Position numbers and translations under genes: made by a program. A stretch of 64,000 nucleotides of DNA from Bryobacteraceae bacterium (lineage in GTDB: Bacteria; Acidobacteriota; Terriglobia; Bryobacterales; Bryobacteraceae): positions 62,001 to 126,000 of the forward strand of contig JAICJH010000004.1 in assembly GCA_025928545.1 (NCBI GenBank), given 5' to 3'. The notes below the pieces were generated by a model. That model had not been told where the DNA came from and made no database searches. It worked only from the letters and a program-made list of their open reading frames with translations. Below, one piece after another: positions 56,001 through 62,181 of this stretch. Numbering within the stretch: the stretch's first letter is position 1; each line of letters starts with the position of its first letter.

Positions 56001-56098
56001 TTTTGGTCCGATGAATTGGAGCTGCGGGCGCCGTAGATGGCGAGACCTGCAACCAAAAGCATGAGAGAACTGACAAGAGCCCTGCGTGTGGTGGACAT
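50036..56098 (-). CDS. Giant exported kelch, Ig-like and MBG-repeat surface protein
   Basis: Encodes 2020 residues from the ATG at 56098. A signal or anchor helix (RALVSSLMLLVAGLAIYG) is at residues 5-24. About seven kelch blades follow (residues 35-370, e.g. VLIIGGKSQRGVLSSVETYDS). Next are Ig-like domains (about 375-720), an MBG-type domain, and then eight near-identical repeats of 79-80 residues at residues 810-1446 (DNA 51761-53671). After that come further MBG and Ig-like regions, with a final domain containing VQSQKGNVWIAGGWTG. Such proteins are outer-surface adhesins or matrix proteins; that is inference. No known anchoring motif was seen at the C-terminus. Confidence 0.9.
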   Translation of the reverse strand: MSTTRRALVSSLMLLVAGLAIYGARSSNSSDQNRFASARGSMNTARANAASVLLKSGKVLIIGGKSQRGVLSSVETYDSATGFQYVAAMAFPRTDHGAAILPDGRVLVAGGRSNSGAVLSDTEIYDPATDSWTTGPEMASPHAAATVSLLKNGRILIAGGDSGSGASDRLELFNPANSTFSSLEAHLSSPRMQHAAAVLEDGTVLIGGGTNGETTLDSVDRFYPASLKVSPAGHLSAARSGLSATTLLSGRVVFVGGNTGKTDVGVADVFDPETSKFTTEGAYLSVPRSGHTAIRVKDNNTVLFIGGTSNGKATAQTETYIPWRHTFQQGSQLASARTGITVSAMSARGQVIAIGGQIAYGSVLADGETKCVPTITTDQADYAPDTPVTFTGTCWVPGGHVTISMTEDPYLDQPTSITVEVDGEGNFSNSTGFAPDINDLGTKFYVTATESDALDSNGKALTAQTSFTDGAGTATLTILSSPPPASTNTIYKFQFVNTSPGGQKGGCFTINWPTTDFTSAGTSVFKVDSTTLAGVTSTSPNWSTATVGQVSGNTPGYFTVFANAAAAQLNTGDQVTLEINVTTPATANSYVWTAQGEGGTNVNTANQCSANNFGPISYSQTVGVTPTTTTASASPSSPTYGSAVTLTASVSSTPTGVSGGTVSFYTSGTCAAPGTQVGTAQTFSGNPVSVSSSTLPAGGYTVIACYSGTAAYGPSSGTTAFNVNKAQLTVKADDQSKKYNGSVFSPFTSTITGFVNGDTASVVAGSASYSGTAVTAVNWGSYTITPAVGSLTATNYAFTTFNNGSLTINKADATVVVANYTVPYDGLAHNASVTSITGVNGETGATVGTVDVSNTAHTGANTYSSDSWSFTGTTNYNNIANTTITDKIDKADATVVVASYTVPYDGLAHNASVTSITGVNGETGATVGTVDVSNTAHTGANTYSTDSWSFTGTANYNNIASNTITDKIDKANATVVVAPYTVTYDGSSHTATVTSITGVNGEIDATVGAVTLNATHTEANTYSGDSWSFTGTTNYNNIGNTAITDTIDKANATVVVTPYTVTYNGLPHTAVVTSITGVNGEKDGTVGAVDVSHTTHTDASAYAADYWTFAGTTNYNSIGNMPITDTINKANATVVVAPYTVPYDGGPHTATVTSITGVNGETDATVGAVTLNTTHTAADTYSGDSWSFTGTTNYNNIGNTPITDTINKANATVVVTPYTVTYNGLPHTATVVSITGVNGETDATVGAVDVSHTTHTDASAYTADYWSLTGTANYNSIAGATITDTIYKANATIVVTPYTLTYDGGPHSAAVSSITGVNGEMDATVGAVTLNTTHTTANAYPGDSWSFTGTTNYKNIATTTITDTIYKANAAVVVTPYAVTYDGSSHSAAVTSITGVNGETGSTVGTVDVSNTAHTGADTYTGDSWSFTGAANYKNIASTTITDAISQASSWTTITCPASVVYNGSAQTPCTATATGAGSLSASVSVTYASNANVGTATANATYAGDSNHTGSTATAKTFGITPKSATVTTQNNSKFYSQPDPSPLTTATLYGFVPTDGVSASFSRAAGTAVGNYAIATSLSSTASALGNYSIVNPGATFTINADTTSLTYIGPTSSTYGLCSNVTLSARLVDSITGSAVSNATVKFTLGTQGSVTAVTDANGIASVAFNVTQNAGTVSLVAEYAGGSTLAPSGSNVSFTINPSSNVGPVTGGSLYTGALLVWTTSSTSNTATVTLSTTVQDTGCGNVSTGKVTFAIRNGATYTPIPSATNLPIGLVTPGVVSVGTASAIVQLSTGNATYAAFEIAVILGGSGSGPGNYNLNNPAYDQEITVVQPGAAASIAGSGTVDLNASPAAAGYLATNAGTANSAVPAGSENYMKVSAGVTYNKSFTNPQGKVTLLINSFNKPDGTVGTTLRTYLISSNSIASLTSPVKGAVYYFSGKANIQDITNPAAPVSIDGNCTFQMTTVNSGASYQSVTYPHGGIQIEVQSQKGNVWIAGGWTGTQPQMKPQASATGGVAGN
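51761..53671 (-). repeat. Eight tandem 237-240-bp repeats coding for MBG-type domains
   Basis: Units (minus-strand order) are 53432-53671, 53192-53431, 52955-53191, 52715-52954, 52478-52714, 52238-52477, 52001-52237 and 51761-52000. Each begins KA(D/N)A(T/A) and carries SITGVNGE and a final TNYNNI/ANYKNI-type stretch. Unit lengths alternate 80,80,79,80,79,80,79,80 residues. Units 3, 5 and 7 share a VTLN-type middle and units 4 and 6 share VDVSHTTHTDASAY, so the array grew by copying two-unit blocks. Confidence 0.9.
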
Positions 56099-57072
56099 AA
56101 GATATGGCCGTCCTTTCGACGACAAATCTTCAGTTGTGCGGAAGATAACTTATTATGTGGAGGGCAGGGAGTATTAACAATGGTAATAGTACTCTCAATT
56201 CCCGGATTTAATGAAGTCGCCCATTGGGCTATTTCCAGTAAGTGCCGCGCGCCAACTCTGTCGCTGATTCGTTGTCGACATATAACAGCGCCAGTGCGAG
56301 AGTTTCTCGTCGATGGAATGCCGCTGGACTCGCTCACTGCCAGTACGTCGAGACCGTCGGCGATCAGGCAGTATACAGTTGCCAGACGCCAGCATTCATT
56401 AGCCAGAACTACATGGCATCCGTTCAATCGGAACTAAGAATCGAAACGGCCTCGTGTTCAATGGTCTCGGTCGCGCAGGCGAGAGTTGCGCGCGTATCGT
56501 TCCACAGCTGGCCCGGGTTCGCGAGAGTTAGATCGGCTGTTGGAAAAAACCCTCCGCGAGTTTGCGGGGCATTAGTTCCTCAGGTACCCGAGTACCACAT
56601 ATAGCCCGCAACATAAATATTTTCTTCAGATAGAATTGATGTTTTTCTTATGCGGCCTGCCTTCGGGGATGTTCCAGCTGTAAGTGCAATAAGTCTCCGT
56701 CTCGAACCAGGTAAGTAAGAACGTGTAAGTGAGAAATGGATTGCGACCGCTCTCTAAGTTGACCAGGCCGAAAGATCAGGTGCGTCAACTGCTAAACGCG
56801 CCACCTGACTCTGAGACATCGATTCACCCCGCCCGAGCCGTCGCCTCCCCGAGTGACCAGCGCGCCCAAACCCACACCCGATGCTTACCGCGATTGAGTT
56901 CACTACGCGGTTTCATCACCGCCGCAATTCAATTCCCGTACGCCCGACGGCTCTGTGGCCAGCCCGGCCGGTCGAACGTTTGTCAGTCACAACTTTCTTT
57001 CTGAATGTTTTCAACAACATAACCTCTGAGCCCTTGACAACCTGTGCTATCTCTTAGACCGGAGATAGCACT
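56099..57072. other. Long divergent intergenic region
   Basis: This 974-base spacer lies between the giant surface-protein gene (minus) and the gene at 57073 (plus). It is locally AT-rich near 56600-56650. Three GTAAGT hexamers occur at 56680, 56711 and 56725. TTGACA occurs at 57034-57039 and a perfect inverted repeat at 57044-57071 precedes the downstream start. I could not support a coding sequence here; a long 5' leader or lost genes are possible. Confidence 0.5.
57044..57071 (+). promoter_or_regulatory. Inverted repeat covering the ribosome-binding site of the gene at 57073
   Basis: Arms GTGCTATCTC (57044-57053) and GAGATAGCAC (57062-57071) are perfectly complementary with an 8-base loop. 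The GGAG Shine-Dalgarno sequence (57061-57064) lies at the loop-proximal start of the right arm, 8 bases from the ATG, so folding in RNA would block translation. As DNA the same sequence could be an operator for a dimeric repressor, since a TTGACA at 57034-57039 is adjacent. Confidence 0.6.
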
Positions 57073-57900
57073 ATGGCCACATCCCGGAAACAAATCGAAG
57101 CAAATCGCCGAAACGCACAGCGTTCCACCGGACCCACGTCCGCCCACGGCAAATCCATTACCTGTCTGAACGCCAAACGAGATGGCTTCACCGGCCAAAT
57201 CATCACTCTTTCCGAAGAGGACCGGCCCGTTTTCGATCAATTTCGGGAGAAACTCGTCGCCGACCTCAAACCAAATAACGTCACCGAAACCAATCTTGCC
57301 GACGCCATTGCCTGGGACACCTGGCGAATCAACCATATCCGCGCGGTCGAGATCAGCATTTACGCTCTGGGAACCGAAGATCCGGAAACCATGGTCGACT
57401 GCGGCGACGACCCGCTGCTGCACGATGCGCTCTCAGGAGCCAAAACCTTTCTCCTCCACGCGAAGAAGTTCGGCCTGATGAGCCTCTACGAGCAGCGCAT
57501 GAGCCGCAGTCTTCATAAGAATATGGAGGCTCTCCGCGACCTCCAGGCAGAGCGCAAACAGCAATACGAGCGCGACCTAGCCGAGCAGGTGCTCCTCGCA
57601 AGAGGCTGCGAAATCAGCAATTTACCCTATCAAGCCCCTTTGGCCGCAACCCCGAATGGGTCGGTTTTTTCGAATGAGGAAGTCTTGACCGCCGCCCGCC
57701 GCCAGGCAGCCCTGGAAGCCGCCTGGAAAGCCATCCAACTGGCCGCAAATCGGATAAGTCCTATTGATCGCACCCCTGTGCGAACCAAATCGGCGGCTGC
57801 CGGCGCCTCGTTTTCGGCAGATCCTCCCGCTCCAACTCCTTTGCTTGTCACCCCCGTCACCTCACAAGGTGGCGGAAGCCCCATATTTCTGTCAAGATAG
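57073..57900 (+). CDS. Protein of unknown function of an Acidobacteria-type family
   Basis: Encodes 275 residues. The N-terminus has the recurring pattern KQIEANRRNAQRSTGPTSAHGKS, followed by NAKRDGFTGQII, which I know from multi-copy proteins of unknown function in Acidobacteria and Planctomycetes. The middle is helical and charged (AIAWDTWRINHIRAVEISIY, YEQRMSRSLHKNMEAL), and the last 60 residues are Pro/Ala-rich and probably disordered. No signal peptide or enzyme motif is seen. The start carries the sequestering hairpin at 57044. The aroC gene follows after 12 bases. Confidence 0.7.
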   Translation: MATSRKQIEANRRNAQRSTGPTSAHGKSITCLNAKRDGFTGQIITLSEEDRPVFDQFREKLVADLKPNNVTETNLADAIAWDTWRINHIRAVEISIYALGTEDPETMVDCGDDPLLHDALSGAKTFLLHAKKFGLMSLYEQRMSRSLHKNMEALRDLQAERKQQYERDLAEQVLLARGCEISNLPYQAPLAATPNGSVFSNEEVLTAARRQAALEAAWKAIQLAANRISPIDRTPVRTKSAAAGASFSADPPAPTPLLVTPVTSQGGGSPIFLSR

Positions 57901-57912
57901 AAGATTCAAGAC

Positions 57913-59079
57913 ATGTTCAGGTTCGAAACGGCGGGCGAGTCCCACGGCGAATGCCTGGTGGCGACCCTCACAGGCCTCCCTGCCGGCATACCCATCGCGG
58001 TTGACGCAATACAACACGAACTCTGGCGCAGGCAGCAGGGCTTTGGACGCGGCGGTCGCATGAAAATTGAGACCGATCGGGCCCACCTCGTCGCTGGTGT
58101 GCGCCACGGTCACACCATCGGTGCGCCTGTCGCGCTCATTATTGCCAATGCCGATTGGAAAAACTGGACCGAGTCCCTTCCCGTCGAAGCCGGCGACATG
58201 GAACTCCATAAGAAGGTCGATCGCCCTCGCCCAGGCCATGCCGATCTCGCCGGGGCCATTAAGTACGACCTCACCGATTCCCGTTACATTCTCGAACGGG
58301 CCAGTGCCCGCGAAACTGCCGCGCGCGTCGCCGTCGGAGCGCTGGCCAAGCAGTTCTTGAGCGTGTTCGGCATCGAAATCCTGAGCCACGTGATCGCCGT
58401 AGGCTCGGAGCGGCTCGCGCGCACCGTCGAATGGAACGAAATCGCCGAGCTCAGCGCAAAGGAAGAGGTTCTGCTCGGCTGCGTCGATCCGGAAACCGAA
58501 CAGCGCATGAAAGCCCTGGTCGATGAAGCCTATCGCACCGGAGACACCATCGGCGGCATCTTTGAAGTGGTGGCGCGCGGCGTTCCTGTCGGTCTCGGTT
58601 CCCACGCCACCTGGGACTCCCGTCTCGATGGCAAACTCGCCCAGGCCATCGTCTCCATGCAGGCTGTCAAAGGCGTGGAAATCGGCTGGGCCGAAGAAGG
58701 AGCCCTGAGTTTCGGCTCTAAAGTGCAGGATACGATTCACTACAACAAGGACGACCGCCGCTTTTTCCGTGGCGACAACCGCGCCGGTGGCCTCGAAGGC
58801 GGCATGACCAACGGTCAGGAAGTGCGGGTCCGCGGCTTTCTGAAACCGATTTCCACGCTGCGCCGCCCGCTCGAATCCGTCGATCTTTCCACCCGCGAAC
58901 CGGCCAAAGCAGCCTACGAGCGATCCGATGTGTGTGTCGTTCCAGCCGCTGGTGTAATCGGAGAAGCAATGGTGGCGATCGTGCTTGCCGGAGCCATGAT
59001 CGAAAAATTCGGAGGCGATTCCCTTCGCGAAATGAAACGGAATTTCGATGCTTACATCGAACAAGTGAGGGCGTTCTGA
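57913..59079 (+). CDS. aroC: Chorismate synthase
   Basis: Encodes 388 residues. It forms chorismate from 5-enolpyruvylshikimate 3-phosphate with reduced flavin, the last step of the shikimate pathway. Family blocks visible are FRFETAGESHGECLVATLTGLPAGI at the N-terminus, GRGGRMKIETD, RPGHADLAG, RASARETAARVAVGA and GDNRAGGLEGGMTNG. It overlaps def by one base (TGATG) and starts a housekeeping run aroC-def-fmt-argJ. Confidence 0.96.
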   Translation: MFRFETAGESHGECLVATLTGLPAGIPIAVDAIQHELWRRQQGFGRGGRMKIETDRAHLVAGVRHGHTIGAPVALIIANADWKNWTESLPVEAGDMELHKKVDRPRPGHADLAGAIKYDLTDSRYILERASARETAARVAVGALAKQFLSVFGIEILSHVIAVGSERLARTVEWNEIAELSAKEEVLLGCVDPETEQRMKALVDEAYRTGDTIGGIFEVVARGVPVGLGSHATWDSRLDGKLAQAIVSMQAVKGVEIGWAEEGALSFGSKVQDTIHYNKDDRRFFRGDNRAGGLEGGMTNGQEVRVRGFLKPISTLRRPLESVDLSTREPAKAAYERSDVCVVPAAGVIGEAMVAIVLAGAMIEKFGGDSLREMKRNFDAYIEQVRAF

Positions 59080-59609
59080 TGACCTACAAAGTCGTCCGAT
59101 ACCTGAACAACCCGAATCTCGAGAAGCCCGCGGCCGACGTAGCCGAACACGAATTCGATACCCCGGAACTTCACCAGCTCGTCGCCGACATGTTCGAGAC
59201 CATGTACGCCTCTCGGGGTCTCGGCCTCGCTGCGCCCCAGATCGACGTGCACAAACGCCTGACTGTCATCGACACTTCCGGGGGAGAGGCCGACGTTGAA
59301 CCGAATAAAGTCATCCTCATTAATCCGGAAATTATCCATAAGGAAGGCAAGCAGACCGGCGAAGAAGGCTGTCTCAGCATTCCCGGCTTCCGCGAAGACG
59401 TCAAACGTCACAAGAGAGTGAAAGTCCGGGCACGGAACGCAAAAGGCGAAGTGATCGAAGTCGAGGGGGAAGACCTGATGGCCAGAGCCATGCAGCATGA
59501 GATCGACCACCTCAACGGAATCCTCTTCCTCCAGCACCTGAGCCCGCTGAAGCGGGAAGTCATCAAGCGAAAAATCAAGAAGCTGATTCAGGCCGGCGAA
59601 TGGCACTAA
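59079..59609 (+). CDS. def: Peptide deformylase
   Basis: Encodes 176 residues. It removes the formyl group from the first methionine of new proteins. The three metal-site motifs are GLGLAAPQ (about residue 46), EEGCLSIPGF (about 96, Cys ligand) and QHEIDHLNG (about 137, two His ligands and catalytic Glu). The ATG overlaps the aroC stop, so the genes are translationally coupled. It precedes fmt, the enzyme that adds the formyl group, a common pairing. Confidence 0.96.
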   Translation: MTYKVVRYLNNPNLEKPAADVAEHEFDTPELHQLVADMFETMYASRGLGLAAPQIDVHKRLTVIDTSGGEADVEPNKVILINPEIIHKEGKQTGEEGCLSIPGFREDVKRHKRVKVRARNAKGEVIEVEGEDLMARAMQHEIDHLNGILFLQHLSPLKREVIKRKIKKLIQAGEWH

Positions 59610-59618
59610 TTTTGTTCT

Positions 59619-59648
59619 CATCGGCATCCATCGGCGGACATCGGCGGC
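59619..59648 (+). repeat. Three 10-base CATCGGC units between def and fmt
   Basis: Units CATCGGCATC, CATCGGCGGA and CATCGGCGGC are contiguous at 59619-59648, and the last overlaps a CCGATG reverse copy. The same type of unit occurs at 48917-48936. The block may be one of the short periodic repeats that spread between genes; it also sits just upstream of the fmt start. Confidence 0.5.
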
Positions 59649-59652
59649 CGAT

Positions 59653-60582
59653 GTGCGATTAGTTTTTTTAGGCACCCCGGAATTCGCAGTCCCCACGCTC
59701 GATGCACTGGTAGCCGCCGGTCACACCGTCCTCGAAGTGGTGACGCAGCCTGACCGGCCGAAAGGCCGTAAACAGATCCTCACCGAATCGCCTGTAAAAA
59801 TCGCGGCGCTGCGCCACAATCTGCCGGTCTATCAGCCCGATCGAATCCGCCATGCCGATTCCGTGGCCCGGCTTCGCGAACTGGCGCCTGAGGCGATGGT
59901 GATCGTGGGCTATGGCCAGATTATTCCCCAAAGCATCATCGATATCGCGTCGCTGGGAATCATCAACGTCCACGCCTCGCTTTTGCCGGAACTTCGCGGG
60001 GCCGCCCCCATCCAGTGGTCAATTGCCCGTGGCTACCCGAAAACCGGCGTCACCACCATGAGAATCGACGCGGGCCTCGACACGGGCGATACCGTACTTC
60101 AATGGGAGACACCAATAGATCCGGATGAAACGGCTCCCGGGCTTTCGCCTCGTCTCGCCTCCGCAGGCGCGAATCTATTGATCGAAACGCTCGACGGTCT
60201 GGCCAAAGGAACGGTCCAGCCGATCGCCCAGGACAATTCCAAAGCCACGTGGGCCCCTATTCTGAAAAAGGAAGACGGCCGCATCGACTGGACACTGCCT
60301 GCCCAAACCATTCATAATTTAATCAGGGGCTTGCAACCTTGGCCCGGAGCGTACACAATGTTCCGTGGGCAGTCCCTGCATCTTTGGCGCTCGCGCCTGG
60401 TCGCGGAAAAGCGGGACTTGGCGCCGGGAGCTCTAATTCACGATCGTGGCGTGTTTGCCGTTGCCGGTGACGGGGCATGCCTGGAACTACTGGAACTACA
60501 ACTCGAAGGCCGTAAACGCATGGAGGCGGAAATTTTCGCCAACGGTCATCGACTAACGAAGACAGAACAACTGGAACAATGA
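59653..60582 (+). CDS. fmt: Methionyl-tRNA formyltransferase
   Basis: Encodes 309 residues from a GTG at 59653. It transfers the formyl group of 10-formyltetrahydrofolate to methionyl-tRNA for translation initiation. Family blocks are RLVFLGTPEFAVPTLDAL at the start, the catalytic region LLPELRGAAPIQWSIARG with its Asn upstream (IINVHASL), MRIDAGLDTGD, and a C-terminal tRNA-binding domain from about residue 205 with WPGAYT. The final ATGA overlap couples it to argJ. Confidence 0.96.
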   Translation: MRLVFLGTPEFAVPTLDALVAAGHTVLEVVTQPDRPKGRKQILTESPVKIAALRHNLPVYQPDRIRHADSVARLRELAPEAMVIVGYGQIIPQSIIDIASLGIINVHASLLPELRGAAPIQWSIARGYPKTGVTTMRIDAGLDTGDTVLQWETPIDPDETAPGLSPRLASAGANLLIETLDGLAKGTVQPIAQDNSKATWAPILKKEDGRIDWTLPAQTIHNLIRGLQPWPGAYTMFRGQSLHLWRSRLVAEKRDLAPGALIHDRGVFAVAGDGACLELLELQLEGRKRMEAEIFANGHRLTKTEQLEQ

Positions 60583-61766
60583 GACCTTTCGACTTACCAC
60601 TTGGCTTCAAATACGCCACCACCTACGCTGGCATCCGTAAACAGGAAAAAGACGACCTGTCGTTGATCGTGTCGGGAGTGCCCGCGGCCGCTGCGGCCGT
60701 TTTCACAACGAACAAAGTGCAGGCAGCTCCCGTGAAACTGGCCCGCGCCAGCATGCGCGCCTCGAAAGGAGTCTGCGGAGCCGTTCTCATCAACGCCGGC
60801 AACGCCAACTGCGCGACGAAAAGTGGCGACCGCGTCGCCCTGAACACCACCAAAACTCTGGCGAAACTGCTCAAACTTCAGGCCAATCAGGTTCTGCCCG
60901 CATCCACAGGCGTGATCGGCGTGGAACTCGATGAGAACCTGATCCTGGACAAGCTGCAAACCCTGGTTGATAACCTCAGTGACACCGCGCTGCCCGATGT
61001 GGCCCGCGCCATCCTGACAACGGATCTGCAGCCCAAGGGTGCATCCCGTGAAGTGACGCTGCGACGCGGCGCCGTCCGCATCGCCGGTGTCACCAAAGGT
61101 TCCGGCATGATTCACCCGCGCATGGCAACCACGCTCGGCTTCGTCATGACCGACGCGCTGGTGCCGCAAACGCTGCTGCGCCGCATGCTCGTTCGCGCAA
61201 CCGAGCTCAGCTACAACCGCATTTCAGTGGATGGAGACACCTCCACCAACGACACCCTGATCGTGATGGCAAACGGCGCGTCGGGTGTCCGTCCGGATCC
61301 GAAAGAAATGAGCATCTTCGAAGAGGCTCTGGCGGAAACACTCCAGTCGCTCGCGCGCCAGATTGTGCGCGACGGCGAAGGCGCCCGCAAACTGGTCTCG
61401 GTCGAAGTCCATGGTGCGATTACCGATTCCTCCGCGGCGGCCATCGCGCGGGCGATCTCCATCTCGCCGCTGGTGAAGACCGCAATCGCCGGTTCCGATC
61501 CGAACTGGGGCCGGATTCTCTCCGCAGCCGGTAACTCCGGCGTGAACTTCGATCCTTCACTTGTCGAAATCACATTGCAGGACGTCAAGGTTTGCCGTAA
61601 CGGTCTGGCTTCTCCCTTCGATGAAGCCGATATGAAACTGCGGCTCGACGACACCGACGTGTCCGTGGTTTTCCGGATCGTAGGCAAGGGAAAAGGCAGT
61701 GCGACCTTCTGGACGTGCGACCTCACCGAAGACTACATTCACATTAATGCGAACTATCGCACCTAG
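60579..61766 (+). CDS. argJ: Bifunctional ornithine acetyltransferase / N-acetylglutamate synthase
   Basis: Encodes 395 residues. In the cyclic arginine pathway it moves the acetyl group from N-acetylornithine to glutamate; some family members also make N-acetylglutamate from acetyl-CoA. The self-cleavage site is at KGSGMIHPRMATTLGF, with Thr184 as the new N-terminal nucleophile. Other blocks are CGAVLINAGNANCAT, VLPASTGVIGVEL, and the final WTCDLTEDYIHINANYRT, which is typical of the family end. Its start overlaps the fmt stop (ATGA). Confidence 0.96.
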   Translation: MRPFDLPLGFKYATTYAGIRKQEKDDLSLIVSGVPAAAAAVFTTNKVQAAPVKLARASMRASKGVCGAVLINAGNANCATKSGDRVALNTTKTLAKLLKLQANQVLPASTGVIGVELDENLILDKLQTLVDNLSDTALPDVARAILTTDLQPKGASREVTLRRGAVRIAGVTKGSGMIHPRMATTLGFVMTDALVPQTLLRRMLVRATELSYNRISVDGDTSTNDTLIVMANGASGVRPDPKEMSIFEEALAETLQSLARQIVRDGEGARKLVSVEVHGAITDSSAAAIARAISISPLVKTAIAGSDPNWGRILSAAGNSGVNFDPSLVEITLQDVKVCRNGLASPFDEADMKLRLDDTDVSVVFRIVGKGKGSATFWTCDLTEDYIHINANYRT

Positions 61767-62181
61767 GGTTGTATTTTTCGTTCTGGCTTCCGTCGCGGCT
61801 TTCTCCGCGACGGATCAGGACACACCTTACAAGCGAATTGCAAAGCTGGCCTCCTACCTGAGTGATGGCGAGCCTGTCGGGGCTCTGGAAGCCTTCGACA
61901 AGAACATGCCGCACTACGGCGCGATTGCGGAGAACGTCCAGGCCTTAGCCGCGCAGACTGAAGTGCTCTGCTCGATCGATGTCGTCAGCGACAAGGAAGC
62001 CGATAACGACTTTTCCGACATTCATCATCTGGATCTGGATTGGTTCATGATGCTGAAATCCCGTGGCGACCCGGGAAAAGTGGAACGCCGCAGACAGCGC
62101 GTCGCAGTGACGCTGAAACTGCTCAAAGGTGCCTGGCGCATCACGGAGTTCTCGCCCGAGCAAATTCTCGCTCCTCTTTAG
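61747..62181 (+). CDS. Small secreted protein of unknown function
   Basis: Encodes 144 residues from the ATG at 61747, which lies inside the end of argJ (20-base overlap). A signal peptide (MRTIAPRVVFFVLASVAAFSA) is followed by a soluble domain of about 120 residues with KLASYLSDGEPVGALEAFDKN and RRRQRVAVTLKLLKGAWRITEFSPEQI. The last part resembles a nuclear-transport-factor-2-like fold end with a W-R-I strand, which is a weak guess. Its 3' end overlaps the convergent comEC gene by 41 bases. Confidence 0.65.
   Translation: MRTIAPRVVFFVLASVAAFSATDQDTPYKRIAKLASYLSDGEPVGALEAFDKNMPHYGAIAENVQALAAQTEVLCSIDVVSDKEADNDFSDIHHLDLDWFMMLKSRGDPGKVERRRQRVAVTLKLLKGAWRITEFSPEQILAPL

Noticed and set aside
56242..56604. 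Possible 120-codon gene in the long intergenic region
   Set aside because: No ribosome-binding site, no hydrophobic or domain pattern and no preference for plausible codons; it looks like a chance frame.
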